Shown here: positions 9,153 to 17,674 of the stretch, one piece after another
Layout: every line of letters begins with the position of its first letter
How positions within the stretch are numbered: the stretch's first letter is position 1
Source of the DNA: Streptomyces lydicus
Lineage (GTDB): Bacteria > Actinomycetota > Actinomycetes > Streptomycetales > Streptomycetaceae
DNA length: 64,000 bases
Direction: 5' to 3'
Assembly: GCF_000717345.1 (NCBI RefSeq)
Contig: NZ_JNZA01000014.1
Coordinates: forward strand, 62,001-126,000
The notes under the pieces: generated by a model
What the model was told of the DNA's origin: nothing
Database searches by the model: none
Seen by the model: the letters and a program-made list of their open reading frames with translations, nothing else
Program-made: the position numbers and the translations under genes

Positions 9153-9974
9153 ATGGTCGAAAAGAATTCCGAGAACGAGGATTCCGCCCGCTGGGTCCTC
9201 GCCTGCGAACTCCGCCGGTTACGCGAGGCATCCGGAAGATCCCTGGCCCAGCTGGCCGAGGAGACCAACTACGACCGCACGTACCTGCACCGCCTGGAAA
9301 CCGGCGAACGCCTCTCGAAGCTCCCGGTCATGGAGGCCCTGGACGCGGTCTACGGGACGGGGGAGTTGTTGGTGCGGTTGTGGCGGTTGGCGCGGCAAGA
9401 CGCCTTCATGGACCGCTACAAGCTGTTCATGCAGCACGAAGCCAACTCGACGATCATGCACAAGTACATGCTGGGGATCCCGGGGCTGCTGCAGACGGAG
9501 GGCTACGCCCGTTCAGTCTTCGCTTCGGCTCCCATGCCGGTCGACCCCGATGAGCTCGATGAACTTGTCGCCGCACGCATGGGCAGACAAGAACTGCTGC
9601 GGGCTTCACCTCCCCCCTGTGTGCGGGTGATTCTGGACGAGGCCGCCTTCATGCGACCCCCTCGTGATGCACAGATCTGGAGGGACCAACTGGTCCACCT
9701 CGTGGAGGCATCCAGGCGGCCCGGCATCACACTGCAGGTCCTTCGGTTCGCCGCGGGGCCGCATGACCTCGTAGGAGGATCGTTGTCGCTGCTGTGGATG
9801 GCGGACGGAACTGCCGTTGCCTATCTCGAAGGCAACAAATCGGGGGACTTGATCGACGATCCGTCAGAAGTCGCCCAGTACCGCTTGTCCTACGATCGCG
9901 TGCGGGACATGGCGCTCTCGCCGCAGGACTCTGCTTCATTCGTCGAGCAGCTACTGGAGGACAGCAGACCGTGA
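9153..9974 (+). CDS. XRE-family regulator with DUF5753 domain
   Basis: About 273 residues. An N-terminal helix-turn-helix (LRRLREASGRSLAQLAEETN ... TYLHRLETGERL) is followed by a DUF5753 sensor-like domain (MLGIPGLLQTEGYARSV; HLVEASRRPGITLQVLRF). This is the partner of the DUF397 protein that overlaps its stop codon; such pairs act in differentiation and antibiotic control in Streptomyces. ATG at 9153 (AAGGGGAG upstream) is preferred to in-frame GTG at 9147. A TTA leucine codon at 9219-9221, inside the DNA-binding domain, makes it a bldA target candidate. Confidence 0.9.
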   Translation: MVEKNSENEDSARWVLACELRRLREASGRSLAQLAEETNYDRTYLHRLETGERLSKLPVMEALDAVYGTGELLVRLWRLARQDAFMDRYKLFMQHEANSTIMHKYMLGIPGLLQTEGYARSVFASAPMPVDPDELDELVAARMGRQELLRASPPPCVRVILDEAAFMRPPRDAQIWRDQLVHLVEASRRPGITLQVLRFAAGPHDLVGGSLSLLWMADGTAVAYLEGNKSGDLIDDPSEVAQYRLSYDRVRDMALSPQDSASFVEQLLEDSRP

Positions 9975-10204
9975 ACACGAACCCCGGCCGAGCTTGCCGC
10001 GCCTGGCGTAAGAGCACCTACAGCAATGGCGGGGACGCCAACTGCGTCGAGGTCGCCGACGTCATTCCGGCTGCCGTTGTCCCCGTCCGGGACAGCAAGG
10101 ACCCGCACGGCCCGGTGCTGTGCTTTCCGGCCGTAGCCTGGTCGTCGTTCATAGCCACGGTGAAGGGGGACCTGTGGACTGGGGGACGCTCGTCGCGACG
10201 GTGA
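9971..10204 (+). CDS. DUF397 domain protein
   Basis: 77 residues with the DUF397 hallmarks WRKSTYSNGGDANCVEVAD, VPVRDSKDPHGPVL and W-xx-F near the end. GTG at 9971 overlaps the regulator's TGA by 4 bp, so translation is coupled, as usual for XRE-DUF5753/DUF397 pairs (partner or antagonist roles have been reported). The C terminus is about ten residues longer than typical because it runs into the next gene. Confidence 0.9.
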   Translation: MNTNPGRACRAWRKSTYSNGGDANCVEVADVIPAAVVPVRDSKDPHGPVLCFPAVAWSSFIATVKGDLWTGGRSSRR

Positions 10205-10734
10205 GTGGTGGGGTGATCGCCATTTCCGGCACGGTGCTCGCCGAGAAGCTGCGGCGCCGTCACGAAAACGACCGCAGCAGCGAGACGCGACGGCGCGCGG
10301 TGTACGTCGAGTTCATCACGGCGGCCGGCGTCTGCCACGCGCGGCTGCGGCAGATCGCGCAGGACCCGGACGCCGAGGCGGACTGTGAAGCCGCCGCCCG
10401 GCTGGCGCTTACCGACGCCGGGATCCACGAGGTACGCGAGCGCCTGTACATCGACGCGACGACCGAGATCGCGGGCGCCGGACAGGCGATGTTCGAGCAA
10501 CTCCGCGCCCTCCAGCGGGTCGTCGCAGCCGGCGCCCGGCATACGTCACCCGCCTTCCACGACGTCTACCACCCCTACCTGGACGCCGTCTGGGCCTATC
10601 GCGTGGCCGTACGCCAGGAACTGGAAGACGGCTCCTTCTCCCCCACGGCCTTCGGCTGGGAGGCGTGGGACGGCAGGGACCGGTGCGCGGTGTGCCGGGC
10701 CGGGCGGGACGAAGCTTTGGTCGCCGAGGCGTGA
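10174..10734 (+). CDS. Hypothetical protein with one N-terminal hydrophobic segment
   Basis: 186 residues beginning VDWGTLVATVSGGVIAISGT, a single membrane-type segment, then a basic patch (EKLRRRHENDRSSETRRRA) and an all-alpha cytoplasmic region. CAVCRAG near the C terminus holds two cysteines. GTG at 10174 follows AAGGGGGA and lies inside the DUF397 gene (31-bp overlap in another frame), so it probably belongs to the same transcript. No family recognised with confidence. Confidence 0.65.
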   Translation: MDWGTLVATVSGGVIAISGTVLAEKLRRRHENDRSSETRRRAVYVEFITAAGVCHARLRQIAQDPDAEADCEAAARLALTDAGIHEVRERLYIDATTEIAGAGQAMFEQLRALQRVVAAGARHTSPAFHDVYHPYLDAVWAYRVAVRQELEDGSFSPTAFGWEAWDGRDRCAVCRAGRDEALVAEA

Positions 10735-10978
10735 GCGAGGGCCTCCATTAGCCCACCGGGGCTCTACAGAGGCGCCTGAGTTGCTCACGTAGGGGCGCAT
10801 TCCGGCAGATGGATTCTGGTTGAAAACTGGCCAGATCGCAGCTTGCTGAGGCTTGAACAGCCGACACCACGTAGGGTGACAGGCTGTCAAATGCCGGTTG
10901 AGCTGTAAAAACCGGTGCGCTTGAGGACCGCGGCAGGCTGACGCTGCCGCAACAGAAGAAACGGGGATCGGGGGAATC

Positions 10979-11341
10979 GTGTCGGGTGTCAAAGTAAATC
11001 CAAAGACGCTCAGATCAGCTGCCGGGCATGGCGAAGAGATGCAATCCGGGGTCGGAGCTGCCGTCGGAAATCTGAGTGCTCAGCATCAGGGCGTACCCGG
11101 GGAGACTGGGGGATTCGAATTCTCCGGCGAGCTCATAAGGACGCTGCAGAGTTGGCATGACCGGCTCGGTGACGTCAAGAAGGAGTGCGGCGAGGTCGCC
11201 CACTCGCTCAGGGGGACCGCGGACAACTACGAGCAGAACGACGAGCAGACGGCCAATGCCTTCCGGCCGGCTGCCGGTACCTCTGTTTCCGTCCGCCCGG
11301 CGATGCAGAGTGCTGCTCGCTACGACAGCCCCTTTGGATGA
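10979..11341 (+). CDS. WXG100/ESX-like small protein
   Basis: 120 residues, nearly all helical, with a Trp at the presumed hairpin (LIRTLQSWHDRLGDVKKECG) and a C-terminal SLRGTADNYEQNDEQTANAF segment. This matches the helical-hairpin, YxxxD/E-like tail pattern of type VII secretion substrates. GTG at 10979 follows GGGGGAAT. The next gene begins 6 bp later and also starts with a WXG-like domain. Base composition here is visibly lower in GC than in the flanking cobalamin genes. Confidence 0.6.
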   Translation: MSGVKVNPKTLRSAAGHGEEMQSGVGAAVGNLSAQHQGVPGETGGFEFSGELIRTLQSWHDRLGDVKKECGEVAHSLRGTADNYEQNDEQTANAFRPAAGTSVSVRPAMQSAARYDSPFG

Positions 11342-11347
11342 CGCCCG

Positions 11348-13027
11348 ATGACTCTGACCGTGCGAGACCTCCAAAACCTCCGCTTTTCCGCGCTGGAAGG
11401 CGCTAAGGATGAATGGGCGCAGATCGCCCGGCGCCTCGGGGGTTATTGCGACCGGGTGGACGCTCACATGCTCCGGCCGTTGAGCCATGACTGGTCCGGA
11501 GAAGCGGCCGACAAGGCGCAGAAGCGCATGACCCGCCTGAGCGACAACTTCCAGTTCAGCAGCCAGGAATGCGCCTTGGTGGAGACGACCCTGGACGGAG
11601 CCATCACCGAGCTCCGGGCGCAGCAGAAGCTCCTGCACCAGGTGCTGGACGATGCGACCAGCAAGGGCTACCGGGTGGCTCCGACGGGGGAGGTGATGTA
11701 CGCCGACGAGGGGGACATACCCACCGGAGATCCTGACGCGGGAGTGCCGGCGAAGGAGCAGGAGCGGCTCGGTCTGGAGAACGACATATTCGACGCCTTG
11801 CGCGGCGCGGAAGAGATCGACGCGCGCTACCGCCTCGCGCTGGCGCAACTGCGGGTCGGCCGTGGGCTGTCCGTGAACGGTCTGGAATCGGGCAGGGATG
11901 CGGCAGCCATCTCCAAGATCGCGGGCGTGGCCGTCGGGCTCGACTCGGCTCCCGCGAAGGGCACGGACCCGAAGAAGGTCCGGGACTGGTGGAAGGGCCT
12001 GAGCAAGGAGGAGCAAGAGGAGCAACTGGCGCTCAACCCGAGCCTCATCGGCAACCTCGACGGCATTCCGGCAAAGACGCGTGACAAGGCGAATCGCGTC
12101 AACCTTGACCGGCTGATCGCCATGTATCCGCCGGGCACGCCGGTGTCACCCACCGTGGCGCGGCAGCGTGAGGGCTTCGAGGCAATCAAGAATCGCTTGG
12201 AGGGGGACTCGGGGAAGGAACCGGAACCGCTTCTGCTCGGCATCGGCCCAGAAGGTCAGGGACGGGCCATCCTGTCGTACGGAGATCCCGACACGGCGGA
12301 CAATGTCGCTGCCTATGTGCCCGGGCTCAACACCCAGCTCAGGGATGTGGGGGCTGAAGACGGCGACCGTGCTTTGCATGTCTGGGATTCGGCTCAGGAT
12401 GCCAGCGACGGACGTAAGACAACGGCTTCGATCGTCTGGTTGGGGTACGACGCTCCACAGGCAGACACGGACAGGCTCTCCGATAGTGACCTTTCGGTCG
12501 CTGACCGGGAGCGGGGCCAGAAGGGCGGTGCGGCCTTTGGGCAGTTTCTCGATGGCGTCCAGGCGACGCATCAAGGTGAACGTCCCCATGTGACGGCCAT
12601 TGGGCACAGTTATGGGTCATTCACCGTGGGGCAGGCTGCCCAGCGCGAGGGCGGGATTCCTGCCGACGACATCATTCTGGTGGGAAGTCCCGGAACCGGA
12701 GCCCAGAGGGCCGAGCAGCTTGGGGTGGGAGCGGACCACGTGTGGGCAGGTGCAGCGGAGAGTGATCTGGTCACGCATGCCCCATCTGACTTTGAAACCC
12801 TCCCCGGCGGCGCGATAGCACATTTGATCGATCCGCACGAATTGCACTTCGGTCAGGACCCGGCCAGCGAGGAGTTCGGCGGGCGGCGGTTCGGCGTCGC
12901 GGACGGCGATTCTCCGGCCTCTCACTCCGATTACTTTGACGGGGATAAGGGTGGCGACTCGCTAGCTAATATGGGTGCGATTGTGGCTGGCCACCCAGAA
13001 AAAGTTACATTCCAGGGAAGGCGGTAA
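11348..13027 (+). CDS. DUF1023 alpha/beta hydrolase with N-terminal WXG-like domain
   Basis: 559 residues. Residues 1-110 form a helical region with DWSGEAAD (WXG-type turn). A hydrolase domain follows with VTAIGHSYGSFTVG (nucleophile Ser in GHSYGS, about residue 420) and later Asp/His candidates (SDLVTHAPSDFE; ASHSDYFDGD). This is the DUF1023 layout, often next to ESX-like proteins and thought to act outside the cell. It lies 6 bp after the WXG-like gene and 5 bp before the lipoprotein gene, so the three form an operon. Substrate unknown. Confidence 0.8.
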   Translation: MTLTVRDLQNLRFSALEGAKDEWAQIARRLGGYCDRVDAHMLRPLSHDWSGEAADKAQKRMTRLSDNFQFSSQECALVETTLDGAITELRAQQKLLHQVLDDATSKGYRVAPTGEVMYADEGDIPTGDPDAGVPAKEQERLGLENDIFDALRGAEEIDARYRLALAQLRVGRGLSVNGLESGRDAAAISKIAGVAVGLDSAPAKGTDPKKVRDWWKGLSKEEQEEQLALNPSLIGNLDGIPAKTRDKANRVNLDRLIAMYPPGTPVSPTVARQREGFEAIKNRLEGDSGKEPEPLLLGIGPEGQGRAILSYGDPDTADNVAAYVPGLNTQLRDVGAEDGDRALHVWDSAQDASDGRKTTASIVWLGYDAPQADTDRLSDSDLSVADRERGQKGGAAFGQFLDGVQATHQGERPHVTAIGHSYGSFTVGQAAQREGGIPADDIILVGSPGTGAQRAEQLGVGADHVWAGAAESDLVTHAPSDFETLPGGAIAHLIDPHELHFGQDPASEEFGGRRFGVADGDSPASHSDYFDGDKGGDSLANMGAIVAGHPEKVTFQGRR

Positions 13028-13032
13028 GGGTG

Positions 13033-13620
13033 ATGGGTTGGCGGAAATTCTCCCTGGCAGCCGCCAGCATGACGCTTGTCTCGGGATGCCTTGGCGGCTG
13101 TTCGGTCCTGCGTGGGGATGACGACCCTGAGCCGACCCTGAACACGCATCAGGCTGTCAAGCGGGTCGACTCGGTTCTGGACGATACTTTCAAAGCGGTA
13201 CGCCCCGGACTCAAGTGGCGCGATGGCCCAGTAAGAACGTCGGAACGCAGGAATTCGTTCACCAATACCGCAAATGGTGAATTGACTATTGGTAGGACTC
13301 GGTATGTGCGCACCAAGGTGTCGAAGGGGAAGATGACCAAGCTGCTTAGTGCGGTCGACAGGACTTGGAGAGCTGCGGGGTTCAAGATCGTGCAGGTGCG
13401 TCCCAAATTGCCCTCGCTTTCCGGTGCGGCGCCAGACGGCTGCATTGTTAAGTTCTCGGTAGGCGGCTTCGGGCAGGTTCGTTTCGATGCCGGTGTCGGT
13501 GCCATATCTCCCGGACACGGGTTTCACGTTGAGGGAGAGGAAGGCGACACATTTCCGAAGGCGCCCAACGGCGGCCCCGACTACACCCCAGACGTGCAGG
13601 ATCCCTACTGGTCCAAGTAG
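13033..13620 (+). CDS. Putative lipoprotein
   Basis: 195 residues. The N terminus (MGWRKFSLAAASMTLVSGCL) has a signal peptide with possible lipobox cysteines at VSGC and GGC. The rest is a mixed alpha/beta domain with AVKRVDSVLDDTFKAVRPG and SGAAPDGCIVKFSVGGFGQV. GTG at 13030 directly precedes the ATG chosen; GGTAAGGG lies upstream. Composition is the least GC-rich in the window (runs such as AATGGTGAATTGACTATTGG), suggesting recent acquisition. As third gene after a secreted hydrolase it could be an immunity or accessory lipoprotein; this is inference only. Confidence 0.65.
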   Translation: MGWRKFSLAAASMTLVSGCLGGCSVLRGDDDPEPTLNTHQAVKRVDSVLDDTFKAVRPGLKWRDGPVRTSERRNSFTNTANGELTIGRTRYVRTKVSKGKMTKLLSAVDRTWRAAGFKIVQVRPKLPSLSGAAPDGCIVKFSVGGFGQVRFDAGVGAISPGHGFHVEGEEGDTFPKAPNGGPDYTPDVQDPYWSK

Positions 13621-13624
13621 CGGC

Positions 13625-13649
13625 ATGGCCCCTGGGATCCAGGGGCCAT
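13625..13649. terminator. Terminator hairpin between convergent lipoprotein and cobIJ genes
   Basis: Perfect palindrome with 11-bp arms (ATGGCCCCTGG / CCAGGGGCCAT) and a 3-nt loop in the 47-bp convergent gap; likely bidirectional. Confidence 0.75.
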
Positions 13650-13667
13650 CCGTCAGTTCCGGCCGCC

Positions 13668-15233
13668 CTACTTCTCCGGATACCTCCGCGGCGTCCAGAC
13701 CACCTCCGTGCCGTCGTCTCGCCGTACCGCCTGGGTCTGGGACGAGCCCACGATCAGGAGGGTGCGCATGTCGACCTGGGTGGGGTCGAGGTCGGTGAGG
13801 CGGACGGTGCGGACGGATTCCTCGGGGCCGCCGATGTCGCGGGCGAGGATGACCGGGGTGTCCGGGGCGCGGTGTTCCAGGAGGAGTTCGCGGGCCTTGC
13901 CGACCTGCCACGTACGGCTGCGGGAGCCGGGGTTGTAGAGGGCGAGGGCCAGGTCGGCGGAGGCCGCCGCGTGGAGGCGTTCGGCGATGACTTCCCAGGG
14001 CTTGAGGCGGTCGGAGAGGGAGATGACCGCGTAGTCGTGGCCGAGCGGGGCGCCGGCGCGGGCGGCGGCGGCGTTGGCGGCGGTGACGCCGGGCAGGACG
14101 CGTACCGGGACGGAGCGGTACGGGTCCTGGGAGGCGACCTCCACGACGGCGGTGGCCATGGCGAAGACGCCGGGGTCGCCGCCGGAGACCACGGCCACCT
14201 TCCGGCCGCGCCGGGCCAGGTCGAGGGCCAGCTCGGCGCGTTCGGACTCGACCTTGTTGTCGGAGGCGTGCCGCTGCTGCCCGGGGCGTACCGGGACGCG
14301 GTCCAGGTAGGTGGTGTAACCGACGAGGTCCTCGGCGGCGGCCAGGGCGCCGCGCGACTCGGGGGTGAGCCAGAGGGGGCCGGCCGGGCCGGTGCCGACG
14401 ACCACGACCTCGCCGGGGCCGGACGGGGCGGTGGCCTCGTCGGCCTCCGATCCGGGCGCGCGGTAGGACTGCTCGGCGACGCGGCTGGGGACGACCGTGA
14501 CGGAGAAATAGGGGACCGTGTCGGTCTCGGGGTCGATGGCGGCGAGGGCGTCGGTGCGTTCGCCGGCCATGGTGGCGCGCTCGACGTAGTGGGCCTCCGG
14601 GAGGCGGCCGGAGCGTTCCATGGCGCGGCGGACGGTGGGGAAGGTGCGGCCGAGCTTCATGACGACGGCCGTGTCGGTGGCGGCGAGACGGGCGGTCAGT
14701 TCCTCCTCGGGGAGCGTGCCCGGGAGGATCGTCAGGACCTCGTCGGCCTCGGCGAGGGGCTTGCCCAGGCGGGCCGCGGCGGCGCTGATCGAGGTGACGC
14801 CGGGGATCACCTCGGTCGGGTAGCGGTGCGCCAGCCGCTTGTGCATGTGCTGGTAGGAGCCGTAGAAGAGCGGGTCGCCCTCGGAGATGACGGCGACCGT
14901 GCGCCCGGCGTCGAGGTGCGCGGCGAGGCGGGCCGCGGCGGCCTCGTAGAAGTCGTCCAGCGCGCCGCGGTAGCCGCCGGGGTGATCGGTCGACTCGGTG
15001 GTGACCGGGTAGACCAGGGCCTCCTCGATGTGGTCGGCGCGCAGGTGCTCGGCAGCTATGGAACGCGCGATGGAACGTCCGTGCCGGGCGCTGTGGTACG
15101 CGATGACGTCGGCGCCGGCGATGACCTGTACGGCCTTCACGGTCATCAGGGACGGGTCACCGGGGCCGAGGCCCACTCCGTAGAGGCGGCCGGTCGTCTG
15201 CGTACCGGGGCCGGGTGCCTGCTGCTCGCTCAC
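13668..15233 (-). CDS. cobIJ: Fused precorrin-2 C20- / precorrin-3B C17-methyltransferase
   Basis: 521 residues combining two tetrapyrrole methylases. CobI half (about 15-260): RLYGVGLGPGDPSLMTVKAV, ISEGDPLFYGSY. CobJ half (about 275-515): VVVVGTGPAGPLWLTPESRG, VSGGDPGVFAMATAV, LYNPGSRSRTWQVGKA. The first adds the C20 methyl, the second the C17 methyl with ring contraction. GTG at 15233 lies 2 bp after the cobH stop, with GAGGAAGAG inside cobH's end, so cobG-cobH-cobIJ form a coupled operon on the minus strand. Such fusions are usual in streptomycetes. Confidence 0.93.
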   Translation of the reverse strand: MSEQQAPGPGTQTTGRLYGVGLGPGDPSLMTVKAVQVIAGADVIAYHSARHGRSIARSIAAEHLRADHIEEALVYPVTTESTDHPGGYRGALDDFYEAAAARLAAHLDAGRTVAVISEGDPLFYGSYQHMHKRLAHRYPTEVIPGVTSISAAAARLGKPLAEADEVLTILPGTLPEEELTARLAATDTAVVMKLGRTFPTVRRAMERSGRLPEAHYVERATMAGERTDALAAIDPETDTVPYFSVTVVPSRVAEQSYRAPGSEADEATAPSGPGEVVVVGTGPAGPLWLTPESRGALAAAEDLVGYTTYLDRVPVRPGQQRHASDNKVESERAELALDLARRGRKVAVVSGGDPGVFAMATAVVEVASQDPYRSVPVRVLPGVTAANAAAARAGAPLGHDYAVISLSDRLKPWEVIAERLHAAASADLALALYNPGSRSRTWQVGKARELLLEHRAPDTPVILARDIGGPEESVRTVRLTDLDPTQVDMRTLLIVGSSQTQAVRRDDGTEVVWTPRRYPEK

Positions 15234-15235
15234 GC

Positions 15236-15868
15236 TTACTCTTCCTCGCTTGCAATGGCGTTGATCGCGGCCGCGGCCATGGCGCTGCCGCCCCGGCGGC
15301 CGCGCACCACGATGTGGTCCAGCTTCGACGGGTGCGCGATCAGCGCTTCCTTGGATTCGGCGGCGCCGATGAAGCCGACGGGTATGCCGAGGACGGCGGC
15401 GGGGCGGGGCGCGCCCTCCTCGATCATTTCGAGCAGGCGGAAGAGCGCGGTGGGCGCGTTGCCGACCGCCACCACGGCGCCGTCCATCCGGTCCCGCCAC
15501 AGCTCCAGCGCCGCGGCGCTGCGGGTGGTGCCCATCCGGGCGGCCAGCTCCGGGACGGACGGGTCGGCGAGGGTGCACAGCACCTCGTTGCCGGCCGGGA
15601 GCCGCTTGCGGGTGACGCCGCTGGCGACCATGTTGGCGTCGCACAGGATCGGCGCGCCGTCGCGCAGCGCCTTGCGGGCGCTCGCCACCACCTCGGGGGT
15701 GAAGGCCAGATCGCGTACGAGGTCGACCATGCCGCAGGCGTGGATCATCCGGACCGCGACCTGGCTGACGTCGGCGGGCAGCCCGGCGAGGTCGGCCTCG
15801 GCGCGGATGGTGGCGAAGGACTGGCGGTAGATCGCCGCACCGTCCTTCTCGTATTCGAACGCGGTCAC
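15236..15868 (-). CDS. cobH: Precorrin-8X methylmutase
   Basis: 210 residues, normal length. CobH moves the methyl group from C11 to C12 to give hydrogenobyrinate. Signatures are [36 protein letters not shown] (with the conserved His), [17 protein letters not shown] and the Gly-rich end [18 protein letters not shown] overlaps the cobG stop by 4 bp, so translation is coupled. Confidence 0.96.
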   Translation of the reverse strand: MTAFEYEKDGAAIYRQSFATIRAEADLAGLPADVSQVAVRMIHACGMVDLVRDLAFTPEVVASARKALRDGAPILCDANMVASGVTRKRLPAGNEVLCTLADPSVPELAARMGTTRSAAALELWRDRMDGAVVAVGNAPTALFRLLEMIEEGAPRPAAVLGIPVGFIGAAESKEALIAHPSKLDHIVVRGRRGGSAMAAAAINAIASEEE

Positions 15869-17343
15869 TGTGGCCTCGTTTCCTGTGTTGCTGGTGATGC
15901 GTCCGGCCGTACGACCGAGACCTGGTAGCCGTCCGCCGTTGCCAGGACGTCGACCCAGGTGCCGTGGGGGTGGCCGCAGCGGCGTTCGCAGCCGGACCAG
16001 TAGACGGGCGCCCCGGGCGCGGGGGCCGGGGAGCCGCCGGGCACCGGCGCGCCCGCGGCGACCGCGTGCGCCAGGTCGGCGCGGACGTCGGTGCGGGACT
16101 TGGCGCAGCCGGGGCGGCCGGTGCAGGCGCCGAGCCGGTGCCAGGGCGAGGACGGGTCGGTGATCAGGCCGGCGGCGGACAGCGCGGCCAGCCGGTCGGC
16201 GGCCGCGGCGGCCGGCAGGCCGGGCAGGACGACGCCGCGCCAGGGCGTCAGGCGCAGTTCACCGGAGCCGTGCTGCGCGGCGGTGGCGGTGAGCAGGCGC
16301 CACTGGGCGGCGCTCAGCCGGCCCAGCGGAGCCAGGACAGCGAGCGCGTGGTGGCCGTCGGCGCCCTCGACGACACCCGGGGCGGAGGAGTCCGCCGCGG
16401 CCGGGGCGGGCCCGGCCGCGGGGGCCGCGTTCGGGTTCGGGTACGTCGCCGTGGGTCCGGTCGCGGGGCCCGGGTTCGGGTCCGTCGTCGTGGGTCCGGC
16501 CGCGGGGTCCGGGTTCGGGTGCGTCGTCGTGGGCCCGGTCGTCGCGGTGAAGGGCCGTGCCCCGTCCGGGACATGCGTCGCGGCGATGCCCGCCGCCCGC
16601 AGCGCCCCGGCCACGTCCCGGGCCGTCAGCGCGTGCTCTTCCGGCAGTTCGCGGACCCGCCAGGCGCCGGTGCCGCTCGCCTCCGCGGCGGTCAGGAACG
16701 CCTCGGCGGCGGCGAGTGCGGCGCGCGGGGCGTCCGGGCCGGCGATCCGCAGCGCTGCCGGGTCGTCACCGACCCGCAGCAGCGCGGTGCCCCCGTCGCC
16801 GTCCGTGCGCTCGCCCGCCCCGTCCCGTTCTGCGACCAAGCTCACATCGCCGCCGAGCGCCGCCACATCGCCCCGCCCGTCGTCCAGGACGAACAGGAAA
16901 CGGCCGGACAGCGCGGTCGCGGACTCGCTTGCGCACAGCAGGGCGTCCAGGCGCCGGGCCCACCACCGCACGTCAGCGGGGGTGTGCCGGTCCAGTCCGG
17001 CCAGGGGGGAGGCGAGGATGTTGCGGATGCGCTCATGGCGGGCGGAGGGCAGCAGCCCGGCGTCGCCCAGCAGGCCGGCGAGCCGGCCGTCGCAGCCGTC
17101 GGGCAGGCCACGGAGTTCCACGTTCCCCCGGGAGGTGAGGGACAGGAAACCGTCCCCCAGCTGCTCCGCGGCGTCGGCCAGCGCGGCGGCCTGACGTACC
17201 GTCAAATCTCCGGCCGGGACGCGCACTCGGGCGAGCAGTCCGTCGGCGGCAGCATGCAGCCGCAGCGCCCCCGGGCAGGCGTCACCGCGGTCCCGTAGGG
17301 GCGGTGCGGACCCAAGGGGCCGGATCGAGGGGGAGGGCGGCAT
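15865..17343 (-). CDS. cobG: Precorrin-3B synthase (siroheme/4Fe-4S reductase family)
   Basis: About 492 residues. CobG makes precorrin-3B with oxygen and marks the aerobic route. Two nitrite/sulfite reductase-like halves are visible ([31 protein letters not shown]), and cysteines for the Fe-S cluster occur near the C terminus ([12 protein letters not shown] and [12 protein letters not shown]). Between the halves a Pro/Thr-rich linker is made of three 13-residue repeats, unusual for the family. Start uncertain: ATG at 17343 or 17355, or GTG at 17397; none has a strong ribosome-binding site. Confidence 0.9.
   Translation of the reverse strand: MPPSPSIRPLGSAPPLRDRGDACPGALRLHAAADGLLARVRVPAGDLTVRQAAALADAAEQLGDGFLSLTSRGNVELRGLPDGCDGRLAGLLGDAGLLPSARHERIRNILASPLAGLDRHTPADVRWWARRLDALLCASESATALSGRFLFVLDDGRGDVAALGGDVSLVAERDGAGERTDGDGGTALLRVGDDPAALRIAGPDAPRAALAAAEAFLTAAEASGTGAWRVRELPEEHALTARDVAGALRAAGIAATHVPDGARPFTATTGPTTTHPNPDPAAGPTTTDPNPGPATGPTATYPNPNAAPAAGPAPAAADSSAPGVVEGADGHHALAVLAPLGRLSAAQWRLLTATAAQHGSGELRLTPWRGVVLPGLPAAAAADRLAALSAAGLITDPSSPWHRLGACTGRPGCAKSRTDVRADLAHAVAAGAPVPGGSPAPAPGAPVYWSGCERRCGHPHGTWVDVLATADGYQVSVVRPDASPATQETRPQ
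16433..16547. repeat. 39-bp tandem repeat (three units) inside cobG
   Basis: Three consecutive units begin at 16433, 16472 and 16511, each starting GGGTTCGGGT and sharing CGTCG-CGTGGG. They encode a 13-residue repeat of the type GPTTTxPNPxPAA between the two CobG halves. The unit length is a multiple of three, so copy-number changes would keep the frame. The third unit is incomplete at its end. Confidence 0.85.
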
Positions 17344-17479
17344 GGCGGCGAGCATACCCACGACGGCGGGCGGTGGATCCGGGGCGGATCCGGCCACGGA
17401 CCGGCCGCGGCCGGGCGGGGGAGCCCCGCGCGACCGCAGCTCCCCGGGCCCGCTTACCTCCCCGGCCCACAGCCCTTAC

Positions 17480-17630
17480 TATGCAGGTCGGTGGGTCGGC
17501 TGACCCGCCGGACGCCAGCGACGGCGCCGGGCCCTGCGGCCCGAGGGAGGAAGCCCGGTGAGAATCCGGCGCGGTCCCGCCACTGTGAACCCGGCCGGTC
17601 CGGGTGAGTCAGGAACTCCCGCCGTCCTTA
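17480..17630 (+). promoter_or_regulatory. Cobalamin (B12) riboswitch upstream of cobN
   Basis: Conserved B12-aptamer elements appear in order: GGAGGAAGCCCGGTGAGAAT at 17546, then CGGTCCCGCCACTG with the B12 box (GCCACTG at 17578-17584), and GAGTCAGGAACTCCCGCC ending at 17623. Downstream, GGGG/CCCC arms near 17640-17655 lie beside the cobN ribosome-binding site (GAGGAAGGG, 17656-17664). This suggests control of translation initiation by adenosylcobalamin. The 331-bp gap between cobG and cobN also holds the divergent cobG start region; the leader is oriented only toward cobN. Confidence 0.93.
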
Positions 17631-17674
17631 CGACCACCCGGGGCGCGGACACCCCGAGGAAGGGCTGCGCCCGC

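Noticed and set aside
12730..12750. CACGTG near 12738 as a parS site
   Set aside because: The flanks (GACCACGTGTGGG) do not match the GTTTCACGTGAAAC consensus and it lies inside a coding region.
17558..17674. In-frame upstream extension of cobN
   Set aside because: This is the B12 riboswitch and its expression platform; the ATG at 17675 has the ribosome-binding site and begins the conserved protein.
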